Shown: piece after piece, positions 8,467 through 17,738 of the stretch
How positions within the stretch are numbered: the stretch's first letter is position 1
Layout of the letters: the number at the start of each line of letters is the position of its first letter
DNA from: an uncultured bacterium
GTDB taxonomy: Bacteria; Cyanobacteriota; Vampirovibrionia; Gastranaerophilales; Gastranaerophilaceae
Reading direction: 5' to 3'
Length of the DNA stretch: 64,000 bases
NCBI GenBank assembly: GCA_949299935.1
Contig: CASGCE010000035.1
Coordinates: forward strand, 1-64,000
The notes under the pieces: model-generated
Seen by the model: only the letters and a program-made list of their open reading frames with translations
Databases searched by the model: none
What the model was told of the DNA's origin: nothing
Position numbers and translations under genes: made by a program

Positions 8467-8469
8467 CAC

Positions 8470-8498
8470 AAAAAACTCCGTTACACACGGAGTTTTTT
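8470..8498. terminator. Shared terminator of convergent genes
   Basis: AAAAAACTCCG pairs with CGGAGTTTTTT around a 7-nt loop. It sits after the BI-1-like gene and overlaps the mtaB stop codon (8481-8483), so it can serve both strands. Confidence 0.8.
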
Positions 8499-9785
8499 CT
8501 CTGAAATGACCGAGCCATAAATTTTACCAAACTTAAATTCTTTTAACAAAACCTGCCGTATAGAATTTGTCAAGGAGCGGTCATTGCAATCCAGGTGGAC
8601 GGTGAGGTAATTTTCCGTAACACCTTTAAGCATTCCATCATACTTATCAAGCTTTTTTTCAATAAGCACATTACGAATTTTACCGAGGTTATTCAAGACA
8701 AAATCATTATACTTATTGGCAGAAATTTTTTTAATAACGGTCGCACGTTGTTCTTTAAGCTTTTCATCAACCTGATAAGGCATATTTGCCCCTGCGGTTC
8801 CCTTACGAAGTGAATAAGGGAAAGTATGGATTTGTGAAAGTCCTGATTTTTCGAGGTTCATCCTTGTAATTTCAAAATCCTCATCAGTTTCTCCGGCAAA
8901 GCCCGTTATAATATCGCTTCCCAAAAACGGTAAATCAAATAAGGAATTAATTTTGTCAATCTGCCGTAAGAAATTCTCAACCCGATAGTATCTGTTCATA
9001 CTGGCGAGTGTTTTATCGCAAGCGGATTGTAACGAGAGGTGAAAATGGGGGCAAAATTTATCAGATTCAACTAAAAAATCCAGCAAATCATCAGTAATTT
9101 CCGAGGGATTTAAAGAACCCAGTCTATAGCGTACCAGATCGGTTTCAGTTTCAACCGATTTTAACAAATCCAAAAGGTTTAATCCTATATCCTTACCCCA
9201 AAGTCCTATATGAATACCCGTAAACACAATTTCCTTAAAGCCGTGCTGCGTGAAATTATTTATGCCGTCAATAATGAAATCCAAATCTGCACTTCTGCAA
9301 TTCCCACGTGCAAACGGAATTACGCAATACGCACAGCGATTATCACATCCGTCTTGGATTTTAAGGCTTGCACGAGTTTTTGACATATCGTCAAGTTTAA
9401 CTTTATTAAATTCATTCAACAGCATAATATCTGACACAAAACAAGAACTTGGTTTATCTAAATAATCCGCCAGACAAAGTTTTTCATCGTTGCCGATTAC
9501 GTAATCTATAAACTCATTTTGCAACAGTTTTTCCTTTTCAAGCTGGGCGATGCAGCCTGTCAGAACTGTCTTAATATACGGATTTTTATGTTTTGCGTTT
9601 CTCAGAAGATAAAGTGCTTCGTTGTCACTTTTTTGGGTGACAGAGCAGGAATTTAGAATATAAAAATCGGCATTTTCGAGTCTTGAAACTTTTTCAAACC
9701 CGTTTTTAACAAGGTTTTCTTCAATGACAAACCCCTCAAACTGGTTTGACTTGCAGCCCATAGTATGTATCAAAAATCTTTTCAT
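8481..9785 (-). CDS. mtaB: tRNA t6A37 methylthiotransferase MtaB
   Basis: 434 residues from the ATG at 9785. It is a radical SAM methylthiotransferase of the MiaB family. The N-terminal UPF0004 domain has three cluster Cys: C11 in HTMGCKSNQ, one in NSCSVT and one in LTGCIAQ. The radical SAM motif CDNRCAYC is near residue 145. Short linker and C-terminal TRAM-like residues follow. The MGCKSN and GCDNRCAYCVIPFARG signatures are typical of MtaB, which converts t6A to ms2t6A at tRNA position 37, rather than of MiaB or RimO. There is no Shine-Dalgarno. TATCAT (9793-9798) sits 7 nt before the ATG, so the mRNA may be leaderless. Confidence 0.9.
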   Translation of the reverse strand: MKRFLIHTMGCKSNQFEGFVIEENLVKNGFEKVSRLENADFYILNSCSVTQKSDNEALYLLRNAKHKNPYIKTVLTGCIAQLEKEKLLQNEFIDYVIGNDEKLCLADYLDKPSSCFVSDIMLLNEFNKVKLDDMSKTRASLKIQDGCDNRCAYCVIPFARGNCRSADLDFIIDGINNFTQHGFKEIVFTGIHIGLWGKDIGLNLLDLLKSVETETDLVRYRLGSLNPSEITDDLLDFLVESDKFCPHFHLSLQSACDKTLASMNRYYRVENFLRQIDKINSLFDLPFLGSDIITGFAGETDEDFEITRMNLEKSGLSQIHTFPYSLRKGTAGANMPYQVDEKLKEQRATVIKKISANKYNDFVLNNLGKIRNVLIEKKLDKYDGMLKGVTENYLTVHLDCNDRSLTNSIRQVLLKEFKFGKIYGSVISEKKLRV

Positions 9786-9911
9786 CCATATAATGATAAT
9801 CAAAATAAAAAATATTGTAAATAATTATTAAAAAGAATAAATTACCTGACAAAATAATTTACTTTTTGTTTTTACATGTATATAATGAAGATGTGAAAGG
9901 TGTGTGTAAAG

Positions 9912-10769
9912 ATGCAAGTAAATGCGATTAGCTCACAAAATATCGGTTTCGCGCATGATTTTAGAGGCAAACGTGATAACATTGATGCGTTTATTAACCT
10001 CGATGACGAAACTATAAGACAGTTGGCATATCTAAAAACAGTCAACAGCGTTGACGACAAACGTCATAAAAAGCTTGACAGAGGTTTAATGAATTTGGTA
10101 CCTGTTGCAGCGGGTGTTGTAGCGGCAGTTGCCACTCCGAAATTATGGTCAAAAGCAGGTCGAATCGAAAAGCTTATGGCTTTTGGTGAAACAGTAGTAA
10201 AATGGTTTGCGGCATTCGGAATTATTGATTTAGTATTTGCAGGCAAAAACAAACTTGACCAAACATCTGAAAAATCACGCGAATTTAGCAACAACAACCC
10301 ACTGTTATCCTTCTTAGCAACAGCCGGCTTAAGCTTTGCAGCGATTGCAGGTGCTAAGAAAGGTTTTGGCAAGCTGGTTGACAAATATGGTACAAGATTT
10401 ATCAACAAATTTGATGATCAAATTACCAATGTACTTGTAAAAGCGGGTGAAAAACTGGACAACAGCAAAGTTTTGAATTGGATTTCAAAACAAACTGCCA
10501 AATTGTCAAGCAAGACTCCTGCAGCCTTAAAAAATATCGGCAGCGGAATAATCGAGTGGTCACCGCTTATTTTAGGACTCGGTGCAGTAACACATTCAGC
10601 TGATCATGGTCGGGTTAAAGCTCGGGAATTTTCTAAAAATTATAACGATTTGAAGGACAAGCAATTTGAACTTTCCAAAAGAAGAATGACCGAATTGGCA
10701 GTTCAAAACGATTTTATGCTTACAAATCCTCGAAACAAAGAAGAAATTGATTTAATAGAAAAATCTTAA
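9912..10769 (+). CDS. Orphan membrane protein with N-terminal FG/FRG motif
   Basis: 285 residues from the ATG at 9912, behind GAAAGG. A GTG four codons upstream has no site. The N-terminus MQVNAISSQNIGFAHDFRGK again has the M-x-[IV]-N plus Phe/Gly opening seen in other orphans here. Three hydrophobic segments follow: about 64-84 (VPVAAGVVAAVATP), 93-110 and 135-155. A later Leu/Gly segment lies near 225. No known domain. The basic, Gly/Ala-rich helices could mean a membrane-associated coat or scaffold role, but no function is assigned. Confidence 0.7.
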   Translation: MQVNAISSQNIGFAHDFRGKRDNIDAFINLDDETIRQLAYLKTVNSVDDKRHKKLDRGLMNLVPVAAGVVAAVATPKLWSKAGRIEKLMAFGETVVKWFAAFGIIDLVFAGKNKLDQTSEKSREFSNNNPLLSFLATAGLSFAAIAGAKKGFGKLVDKYGTRFINKFDDQITNVLVKAGEKLDNSKVLNWISKQTAKLSSKTPAALKNIGSGIIEWSPLILGLGAVTHSADHGRVKAREFSKNYNDLKDKQFELSKRRMTELAVQNDFMLTNPRNKEEIDLIEKS

Positions 10770-10790
10770 TAGAAGTGTAGTGTGTAGAGT

Positions 10791-10824
10791 AAAAAACGTC
10801 GGCTAAAAATGCCGGCGTTTTTTT
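10791..10824 (+). terminator. Intrinsic terminator of the orphan membrane protein gene
   Basis: AAAAACGTCGGC pairs with GCCGGCGTTTTTTT (one G-T pair) around a 7-nt loop, 21 nt after the stop codon. Confidence 0.85.
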
Positions 10825-10874
10825 AATTTCAAAATAACTGAAACATAAAATAACTAAAACAGTTTCAACACAAC

Positions 10875-10906
10875 AAAAAAGAGGCTCCAAAATTGGAACC
10901 TCTTTT
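10875..10906 (-). terminator. Intrinsic terminator of nifJ
   Basis: On the minus strand AAAAGAGGTTCC pairs with GGAGCCTCTTTT with one mismatch, then runs into TTTTTT. It lies 18 nt past the nifJ stop codon. Confidence 0.8.
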
Positions 10907-10923
10907 AATTTACATAAGATGAA

Positions 10924-13900
10924 TTACTTCATCAATTCGCCGACAGCTTTGTAAACAGCCATACGTTTTTCGGCATCTTCTTGAGCCTGAGCATAAAGTG
11001 CTTCAGCAGCTTCAGGGTTCGTTTTCATCAATGATTTATAACGACCTTCAGATCTGATGAATTCTTGGTAATCGCCTTTAGGCTCTTTAGCGTCCCAAGT
11101 GAACGGTACTTCATTTTCAGGGTTGTATCTGTAAAGCGGGAAGTAACCGGCTTCGACAGCGCGTTTTTGTTCAGTTTGAGTTTTACTCATATCAATACCG
11201 TGAGCAATACAAGGAGCATAAGCAAATATGATAGACGGACCTTTGTATGCTTCAGCCTCTTGGAAAGCTTTAAGAGTTTGAGCTCTGTCAGCACCCAAAG
11301 CAACAGATGCGACGTACACATAACCGTAAGACATACTCATCAAGCCCATATTTTTCTTGTAAGTTTTCTTACCGCCGGTAGCGAACTTAGCAACAGCACC
11401 TGTAGGTGTTGATTTAGAAGCCTGACCGCCGGTATTAGAGTAAACCTCCGTATCAAGAACGAGGATATTAACATCCTGGTTTTGAGCCAATACGTGGTCA
11501 ATACCGCCGTAACCGATATCGTTTGCCCAACCGTCACCACCGATAATCCATACAGATTTATCAGTGAAGTAGTCTTGAAGTTCTCTCACCTTTGCCAAAT
11601 CTGGACATTCAACGTCTTTATATTTAGCAAGAACTGCTTTAGCCTTATCTTGAGCAGCACGAGCTTCTTCAGTTTTTGAATTTTCAAAGTGTGACATTGC
11701 TTCTTCAAGTGCTGATTTCAAATCGGCAGGAGTTTTCTCGTTTTCAAGCACTTTTTCGACGTAAGTTTTCAAAGTACTTCTGTTTTGATCGACAGCCAAT
11801 CTCATACCGAAGCCGAATTCAGCGTTGTCCTCAAATAATGAATTTGCCCAAGCCGGACCGCGACCTTCCTTAGTAGTCGTATAAGGAATTGTCGGGAATG
11901 TACCTGAGTAAATTGAAGAACAGCCTGTTGCATTTGCAACTATCATGTTTTCACCGAACAATTGTGAAACAAGTTTCACATAAGGTGTTTCGCCGCAACC
12001 TGCGCAAGCGCCTGAAAATTCGAATAACGGTTTTCTAAGCATTGCACCTTTAATAGTTTTGGTTGTGTTTTTACCCATAACGTTGTCAGGCAGTGAGTCG
12101 AAGAATCTTTCGTTAACAACTTCGCCTACTGCTTCTTCTTCCTCAATTGAAGACCAGCTTAACGCTGCCTTTTCAGGGTTTTTAGCCATAGGGCATTGAT
12201 CTATACAAACTCCGCAGCCCGTACAATCTTTGCAATAAACTTGGACTTTGAATTGTTCGCCGTTTTCGTTTGGTTTTGCGTCAACTGTTTTGAACGAAGC
12301 CGGAGCGTCTTTCAATGAATCTTTTTCAATCAATTTGGTTCTGATTGCAGCGTGTGGACAAGCTGAAGCACAGATACCGCATTGAATACAAAATTCAGGA
12401 TTCCACTTGGGAACTCTCGGTGCGATACCGCGTTTTTCAAGACAAGCTGTACCTGTCGGAATTACACCATCAACACTCATTGCTGATACAGGAATATCAT
12501 CGCCCTTTTGTCTCATTGAAGGTTCAATGATTTTCTTGGCAAAATCAGATGCATTATCCGGTATAAGTTTTACATCATCAGCAGCTTCAACAGCTGAAAG
12601 TGATGACGGAACAACAACCTCCTCAGTTGCATCAACCGCTGCATCAATCAATGCAAGGTTCATGTTAACAACATCGTCGCCTTTTTTCTTGAAGGTTTTC
12701 TTAGTCATTTCTCTCATACCTTCCAAAGCCTGTTCAAACGGAATAATTCCTGAAACTTTGAAGTATGCAACCATCATAACCGTGTTAGCACCTTTACCGC
12801 GCAAGCCCGGTTGTTGCTCTATAAGTTTTTCGGCATCTACGTTGTAGAATTTGATTTTCTTATCAATTATTGTTTTTTGCATTTCACGTGTTAAACGGGA
12901 AAAAGCCTCATCCTTCGTATAAGGACTGTTCAACAGGAAGGTTCCGCCTTCTTTTATACCTTTTAACAAGTCATATCTGCCAATGTATGCATGAGCTGAG
13001 CATGATACAAAGTCCGGAGCTGTAATAAGGTACGTTGATTTTATCGGTTTGTCACCGAATCTTAAGTGAGAAACGGTTACACCGAAAGATTTTTTAGAAT
13101 CATAAGCAAAGTATGCTTGAGCATCTTTATTTGTGTATTGACCGATAATTTTAATAGAGTTTTTGTTAGCACCAACGGTACCGTCTGAACCCAAACCCCA
13201 AAACATACAGTTTGTAGTGCCTTCCGGTTCTGTTACGATGTGTTCCGTAACCTTCAATGATTTGTGAGTTACATCATCTTCAATACCTACGGTAAATCCG
13301 TGGAAACCGTTATTTTCTGCGTGTTTGTAAACAGCAAGAACCATTGACGGTGTAAATTCTTTTGAAGATAGACCGTAACGTCCGCCGATTACTCTGATAT
13401 CTTTGTTTTCCAAAGCTGCAACAACATCTAGGTATAAAGGTTCACCGATTGAACCTGGTTCTTTTGTTCTGTCTAAAACTGTTATACGTTTTACGGTTTT
13501 TGGTAATGCTTCGTTGAAGCGTTTAACATCAAACGGTCTGTATAATCTTACTTTTACCAAACCGTATTTACTACCGCGTTTTGCGTTCAAGTATTCAATA
13601 GTTTCTTCTATTGTTTCGCATCCTGAACCCATAGCCACAATAACATCCGTTGCATCAGGTGCACCGACATAGTCAAACGGATGATATTGTCTGCCGGTAA
13701 CTTTTGCAACTTTATCCATGTATTCTTGAACAATTTCGGGAACCAAGTCGTAGTATTTGTTAACAGTTTCACGACCTTGAAAGTAAACGTCTGTATTTTG
13801 AGCACCTACTTTACAAACCGGAGCCTCAGGTCGCATTGCTCTGTTTTTAAATTCTTCGATATATTTAGGTTCAACAAGTTTTGCAATGTCTTCGTAAGAA

Positions 13901-14457
13901 ATTTCTTCGATTTTGTGTACTTCGTGAGAAGTTCTGAAACCGTCAAAAAATTGCAAAAACGGAACTTTTGCTTTGTAAGTAGCCAAATGCGCTACCAAAG
14001 CCAAATCCATTTCTTCTTGTACTGAGTTTGCAGCCAGCATTGCATACCCTGTATTACGGCAACCCATAACGTCTGAATGATCTCCGAATATTGATAGTGA
14101 TTGTGCAGCTAAAGCACGTGCTGCTACGTGTATTACTGACGGAAGCATTTCACCCGCTATTTTGTGCATTACGGGAATCATCAACAACAAACCTTGAGAA
14201 GCTGTATATGTTGATGTCAAAGTACCTGCTGCCAAAGCACCGTGTACGGCACCTGCTGCACCTGCTTCTGATTGCATTTCGGCAACTCTCACTTCTTTGC
14301 CCCAAATGTTTTTCTTGTGTTGTGATGCCCATTCATCAATCCATTCACCCATCGTTGATGATGGAGTAATCGGGTAAATTGCTGATACTTCGCTTAAGGC
14401 ATACGCTATATGCGCCGCTGCGTAGTTACCGTCAACTGTTATAGTTTTTCCCGGCAT
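10924..14457 (-). CDS. nifJ: Pyruvate:ferredoxin (flavodoxin) oxidoreductase
   Basis: 1177 residues, the standard length for the single-chain homodimeric enzyme. It oxidises pyruvate plus CoA to acetyl-CoA and CO2 and reduces ferredoxin in the cytoplasm. Domains run in the classic order. First come the N-terminal pyruvate-binding domains (YPITPSSTMGEW). Next are two [4Fe-4S] motifs, CIQCGICASACP near residue 695 and CKDCTGCGVCIDQCP near 750. A proximal cluster Cys motif, CAGCGETPY, lies near 820. The TPP/Mg motif GGDGWANDIGYGG is near 970. GGAGGATACTAAAT precedes the ATG. It is monocistronic with its own terminator. The bifurcating hydrogenase at 58-62 kb is the obvious partner for its reduced ferredoxin. 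Confidence 0.98.
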   Translation of the reverse strand: MPGKTITVDGNYAAAHIAYALSEVSAIYPITPSSTMGEWIDEWASQHKKNIWGKEVRVAEMQSEAGAAGAVHGALAAGTLTSTYTASQGLLLMIPVMHKIAGEMLPSVIHVAARALAAQSLSIFGDHSDVMGCRNTGYAMLAANSVQEEMDLALVAHLATYKAKVPFLQFFDGFRTSHEVHKIEEISYEDIAKLVEPKYIEEFKNRAMRPEAPVCKVGAQNTDVYFQGRETVNKYYDLVPEIVQEYMDKVAKVTGRQYHPFDYVGAPDATDVIVAMGSGCETIEETIEYLNAKRGSKYGLVKVRLYRPFDVKRFNEALPKTVKRITVLDRTKEPGSIGEPLYLDVVAALENKDIRVIGGRYGLSSKEFTPSMVLAVYKHAENNGFHGFTVGIEDDVTHKSLKVTEHIVTEPEGTTNCMFWGLGSDGTVGANKNSIKIIGQYTNKDAQAYFAYDSKKSFGVTVSHLRFGDKPIKSTYLITAPDFVSCSAHAYIGRYDLLKGIKEGGTFLLNSPYTKDEAFSRLTREMQKTIIDKKIKFYNVDAEKLIEQQPGLRGKGANTVMMVAYFKVSGIIPFEQALEGMREMTKKTFKKKGDDVVNMNLALIDAAVDATEEVVVPSSLSAVEAADDVKLIPDNASDFAKKIIEPSMRQKGDDIPVSAMSVDGVIPTGTACLEKRGIAPRVPKWNPEFCIQCGICASACPHAAIRTKLIEKDSLKDAPASFKTVDAKPNENGEQFKVQVYCKDCTGCGVCIDQCPMAKNPEKAALSWSSIEEEEAVGEVVNERFFDSLPDNVMGKNTTKTIKGAMLRKPLFEFSGACAGCGETPYVKLVSQLFGENMIVANATGCSSIYSGTFPTIPYTTTKEGRGPAWANSLFEDNAEFGFGMRLAVDQNRSTLKTYVEKVLENEKTPADLKSALEEAMSHFENSKTEEARAAQDKAKAVLAKYKDVECPDLAKVRELQDYFTDKSVWIIGGDGWANDIGYGGIDHVLAQNQDVNILVLDTEVYSNTGGQASKSTPTGAVAKFATGGKKTYKKNMGLMSMSYGYVYVASVALGADRAQTLKAFQEAEAYKGPSIIFAYAPCIAHGIDMSKTQTEQKRAVEAGYFPLYRYNPENEVPFTWDAKEPKGDYQEFIRSEGRYKSLMKTNPEAAEALYAQAQEDAEKRMAVYKAVGELMK

Positions 14458-14700
14458 ATTTAGTATCCTCCTTATTTTCCATACTTAATAAATAACCTAC
14501 GCACAATATCATAATACAAACATTTTACTGTGACAATTAAATTTTCTGGCTTTATACTTTAATGTGTTTATTTCGTGCTTTAATTAATTTAGCTTGGTTT
14601 TTATAATCGTATTCTGTAAACTTATGTAAAAATTTATGAAATTTACTCGCAAATAACAACAAAAAACTTTCAGGAATTTTAAATATAAAAAAGGTGGATT

Positions 14701-15723
14701 ATGAATATCAAATCTGTTAATAATTTTTATTTCACAAAATCAAATCTCAGCGTTAAAAACAACACAAACCCTTTATCAGTTAAACGGAATAACCCGTCTT
14801 TCGGTCAAACTACCATTAGAGATTCATTTGAACAACAATACGAAAATAATATTGATAAATACATGGTTTATGCTGAAATCTTCTTTGACACAATTGAAAA
14901 TGTGGCAAAAGAATTGGATGGATACGGGTTAGTTTTTGATCGTGAATATGCAATGCAAAGCCCCGTCAAATCAGCCAAATCAATGAGCAGTAAGGTGGAG
15001 CGCTCCGGATCATTCGATGTGCCTGATTTAATAAGAACAACACTATATTTTTCAAACCCCTATGATACAGACTTCATAAATAAAAAATTCCTTCCGTCAA
15101 TGGAAGAACACGGTTATGTTTTAGCAAAGGTCAACGGTAAACCCGATATTGATTTTAGACTTGAGGGAGTAGGCTCGCCACAAAAATCAGGCTACGAAGA
15201 TATACAAATGCGTTTCATTGAAAAAAAAGCTAAAAAAAATAAGATTAAATACGAACTAATTATCCTGTTCGGTCCTAATTATGCTCAGGCTAAACACCTC
15301 GAATCCGAAAAAGTATATAACCTTATCAGGCAATTTGATGAACTGCACATTGACTTTACCGAAGCTCCGATTGGCTCGGATCAATTTAAAGCTCAAAGAT
15401 ATATCCAGTTGATAAAAACTCAAGCTCAAAATAAAATTTCTAAAAAACTTTTCGATAACGCTAAAAATAAAGATTTTTACAATATATGTGAGATGTCTCC
15501 AATTACTTTTACACCTCAAAATAAAACCTTAATTAATAACTACTTCTCTGCACTCAAAGATAAAACAAAAAACTATTACAAACATAAAAAAATAAATGCA
15601 CGCAACAGTCAACTGTCTTTAATACAGCTACGTAAAGAAGAAAAAGACGACATTAACCTCATAAATTATATAAGCAGTATGTTTAATGCCACTATTAAAT
15701 ACTTTGAGAAAAATCCACAATAG
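14701..15723 (+). CDS. Protein with divergent RelA/SpoT-like nucleotidyltransferase core
   Basis: 340 residues, start supported by AAAAAAGGTGG. The N-terminus (1-40) is Asn-rich and holds NPSFGQTT, the orphan-family signature. Residues 85-206 line up with the (p)ppGpp synthetase core of RelA/SpoT in order. VKSAKSMSSKVER (89-101) matches RxKSxxSxxxKxxR. Asp109 in VPDLIRTT sits where DLxGxR carries its catalytic Asp. SGYEDIQ (163-169) corresponds to NGYxSIH, and Glu185 in KYELIIL to the catalytic Glu of EIQxRT. AKHLESEKVY (197-206) matches the AExxHxxY helix. The usual His is Gln and the Arg after EIQ is lost, so synthetase activity is uncertain. No HD hydrolase, TGS or ACT domain is present. 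The call rests on pattern matching by eye. Confidence 0.5.
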   Translation: MNIKSVNNFYFTKSNLSVKNNTNPLSVKRNNPSFGQTTIRDSFEQQYENNIDKYMVYAEIFFDTIENVAKELDGYGLVFDREYAMQSPVKSAKSMSSKVERSGSFDVPDLIRTTLYFSNPYDTDFINKKFLPSMEEHGYVLAKVNGKPDIDFRLEGVGSPQKSGYEDIQMRFIEKKAKKNKIKYELIILFGPNYAQAKHLESEKVYNLIRQFDELHIDFTEAPIGSDQFKAQRYIQLIKTQAQNKISKKLFDNAKNKDFYNICEMSPITFTPQNKTLINNYFSALKDKTKNYYKHKKINARNSQLSLIQLRKEEKDDINLINYISSMFNATIKYFEKNPQ

Positions 15724-17050
15724 CAACAGTTTCAATATGATAAGTATGGCAAAACATGTCAAAAGGCTGAACAATAACAACTTGTGCACCTTTTTCGGCC
15801 ATGTATTTCAAATCTCTGGCTAATGTCGCAGGGTTGCAGCTTACGTAAATTATTTTGCCTTTTGAAAGTCTTAGTGTATTATCCAAAGACTCTTTTGTAC
15901 AGCCTTTTCTTGGCGGATCAAGAATTATGACATCAAACCTTCTTTTTTCTTTTGCGAAAAACTCACCCGCATCCATATTGTTAATTTCAACGTTCTCAAT
16001 TACGTTTTCTTTCAAGCAGTCCGCTGCCATTTTGCAAGATTGCGCGTTTTCCTCAACACTCACAACCTTTTCACAAACATCACTGACACATATTCCAAAA
16101 GCCGAAATCCCTGCATAAGCATCCAATACTGTAGGATTTTCAAAATTTGATGAAATATATTCTTTTACATACTTGAAAATATTTTCCGCGCTTTTCGGAT
16201 TAATTTGAAAGAACGTATTTGCCCCGATTTTGAAAGACTTACCAAGAAGTTTTTCACAAACAAAATCCTTGCCCGAAATGCATTTCGTAACGTTACCCTG
16301 AATTACATTTGTCTTTTTGGTATTAAAGTTGACGCAAACTCCCGAAACTTCAGAAAATTTTTCATAAACAGCCACCGCCAGCTTTTTAATATTTTGTGAA
16401 ACTTCACTTGCATTAACAACCAAAACAACCAAATTTTCACCGTCAAAGGCTGAATTTCTTATTATTATGTGCCGCAAATCTCCGGAGTGTGTTTTTTCAT
16501 CATAGCCTGAAACCCTCAATTCAAAAGCCTTTTCTTTGATATAATCAATAATCCCATCGCAAATTTTCGGCTGAATCGGGCAGTGCTTTATATTAACAAG
16601 TTCATGGGTACCTGTTTTGTAATAGCCTGCAAGAATACGTTTTGACACTTTTTTCTGCGATACCGGGTATTGGATTTTGTGGCGGTATTCAATAATTTCA
16701 GGACTTTTTATAACATTTTTTACTTCAATATCAAGCCCGCCGATTTTTCTTACGGCATCCTGCACTATTTGACGCTTCAACTCCAACTGATAATTGTAAT
16801 CGATAAATTGCAGTTGACAAGCACCACAAACCTTTTGCATGACACAAAAAGGCTTTACACGATAAGGCGAAGGTTTAATAATTTCCAAGACCTTTGCATT
16901 AGCGTATGACTTATTTTTTTTAGTAATTTCAATTCTTACAACATCTTCAGGGCAAGCACCTTCTACAAATACCACCCGACCGTCCACACGCGCTATACCG
17001 CTTTCGGGTGTGGCAAAACCCTCTATACGTACCGTTAATACATCTGCCAT
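15695..17050 (-). CDS. rlmD: 23S rRNA (uracil-C5)-methyltransferase, RlmD/TrmA family
   Basis: 451 residues. The N-terminal TRAM domain (1-60) is followed by an iron-sulfur motif around 68-80 (CVMQKVCGACQLQ), as in RumA/RlmD. The SAM-dependent methyltransferase domain follows, with LDAYAGISAFGI, then DPPRKGC, and the catalytic Cys in YVSCNPATLARDL. RlmD makes m5U1939 in 23S rRNA; close paralogs such as RlmCD or TrmFO-independent TrmA are possible, so the exact U is uncertain. The last 29 nt overlap the convergent gene at 14701-15723. No Shine-Dalgarno: TATAAT (17057-17062) lies exactly 6 nt before the ATG. Confidence 0.88.
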   Translation of the reverse strand: MADVLTVRIEGFATPESGIARVDGRVVFVEGACPEDVVRIEITKKNKSYANAKVLEIIKPSPYRVKPFCVMQKVCGACQLQFIDYNYQLELKRQIVQDAVRKIGGLDIEVKNVIKSPEIIEYRHKIQYPVSQKKVSKRILAGYYKTGTHELVNIKHCPIQPKICDGIIDYIKEKAFELRVSGYDEKTHSGDLRHIIIRNSAFDGENLVVLVVNASEVSQNIKKLAVAVYEKFSEVSGVCVNFNTKKTNVIQGNVTKCISGKDFVCEKLLGKSFKIGANTFFQINPKSAENIFKYVKEYISSNFENPTVLDAYAGISAFGICVSDVCEKVVSVEENAQSCKMAADCLKENVIENVEINNMDAGEFFAKEKRRFDVIILDPPRKGCTKESLDNTLRLSKGKIIYVSCNPATLARDLKYMAEKGAQVVIVQPFDMFCHTYHIETVAIVDFSQSI

Positions 17051-17056
17051 ACTCTG

Positions 17057-17062
17057 ATTATA
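17057..17062 (-). promoter_or_regulatory. -10 box predicting leaderless rlmD mRNA
   Basis: TATAAT followed by CAGAGT and the rlmD ATG. A 6-nt gap puts the expected transcription start on the A of ATG. The -35 region is weak (TTAATT at 17 nt). Confidence 0.5.
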
Positions 17063-17190
17063 TTACGAAAATTACTGCAAACAATTAAAAAGATGTAAAT
17101 TGTTAAAATTTGGTTAAAAAAAGCAATTTTACTTAAAAACCGAGTTATAACGTAAATATAAGATGACAAAGTTTGAAAGGAGTGTTTAAA

Positions 17191-17646
17191 ATGAAATTTT
17201 TAGTTAGAAAAGCACCGGAAAGTTTTATAAGAACTGTTAATGATGAAATCAGCTCTTTGTTAAACAGACATTTTGACAGCTATTTCCCCGAAGCTGCTTA
17301 TTGGGAAGACATGGATAAGTACTCCATGCCTGTAGAGATGACTGATAAAGGCAAAGAATTTATTGTAAAAGCAGAGCTGCCGGGAGTCAAAAAGGAAGAC
17401 CTTGACATAGAAATAGATAAAAAATACATCACAATTAACGCTAAAAAAGAGGAAGAAACTGAAGTGGAGGAAAATTCTTATAAAAAATCAGAATTCAGAT
17501 ACGGTGAATTTTCAAGAAGTGTGTACTTCCCCGAAGAAATCGATGTCGAAAAAACAGAAGCTAAACTTGAACATGGCGTATTGAAGATTAACGCCCCCAA
17601 AATTCGGATAGAAAAAGAAGCTAAAAAGAAACTGACCGTTAAATAA
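17191..17646 (+). CDS. Small heat-shock protein, Hsp20/alpha-crystallin family
   Basis: 151 residues from the ATG at 17191, which sits behind AAAGGAG. A longer in-frame start would bury that site. The alpha-crystallin domain spans about 45-140: PVEMTDKGKEFIVKAELPGV, then KKEDLDIEI, the ELPGVK and FSRSVYFPEEID strands, and the end signature LEHGVLKINAP. A short Lys-rich tail follows. This ATP-independent holdase chaperone binds unfolding proteins in the cytoplasm. Terminator at 17669-17706. Confidence 0.95.
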   Translation: MKFLVRKAPESFIRTVNDEISSLLNRHFDSYFPEAAYWEDMDKYSMPVEMTDKGKEFIVKAELPGVKKEDLDIEIDKKYITINAKKEEETEVEENSYKKSEFRYGEFSRSVYFPEEIDVEKTEAKLEHGVLKINAPKIRIEKEAKKKLTVK

Positions 17647-17668
17647 CGTTTAATTAACAACCCTAAAT

Positions 17669-17706
17669 AAAAAAAGCGGACTACCAATTTGAGTCCGCTT
17701 TTTTTT
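17669..17706 (+). terminator. Intrinsic terminator of hsp20
   Basis: AGCGGACT (17675-17682) pairs with AGTCCGCT (17692-17699), with an A-run before and T-run after; usable on both strands. Confidence 0.85.
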
Positions 17707-17732
17707 GACTTATTTAAACAATATTCCATACT
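17705..17732 (+). promoter_or_regulatory. Promoter of the small orphan gene at 17739
   Basis: TTGACT (17705-17710), 16-bp spacer, CATACT (17727-17732), then 6 nt to the ATG. No Shine-Dalgarno follows, so a leaderless transcript is predicted. Confidence 0.45.
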
Positions 17733-17738
17733 GTTAGC

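Noticed and set aside
11065-14369. Many open frames opposite nifJ
   Set aside because: They lie fully inside a gene with complete domain evidence and have no binding sites; they are shadows.
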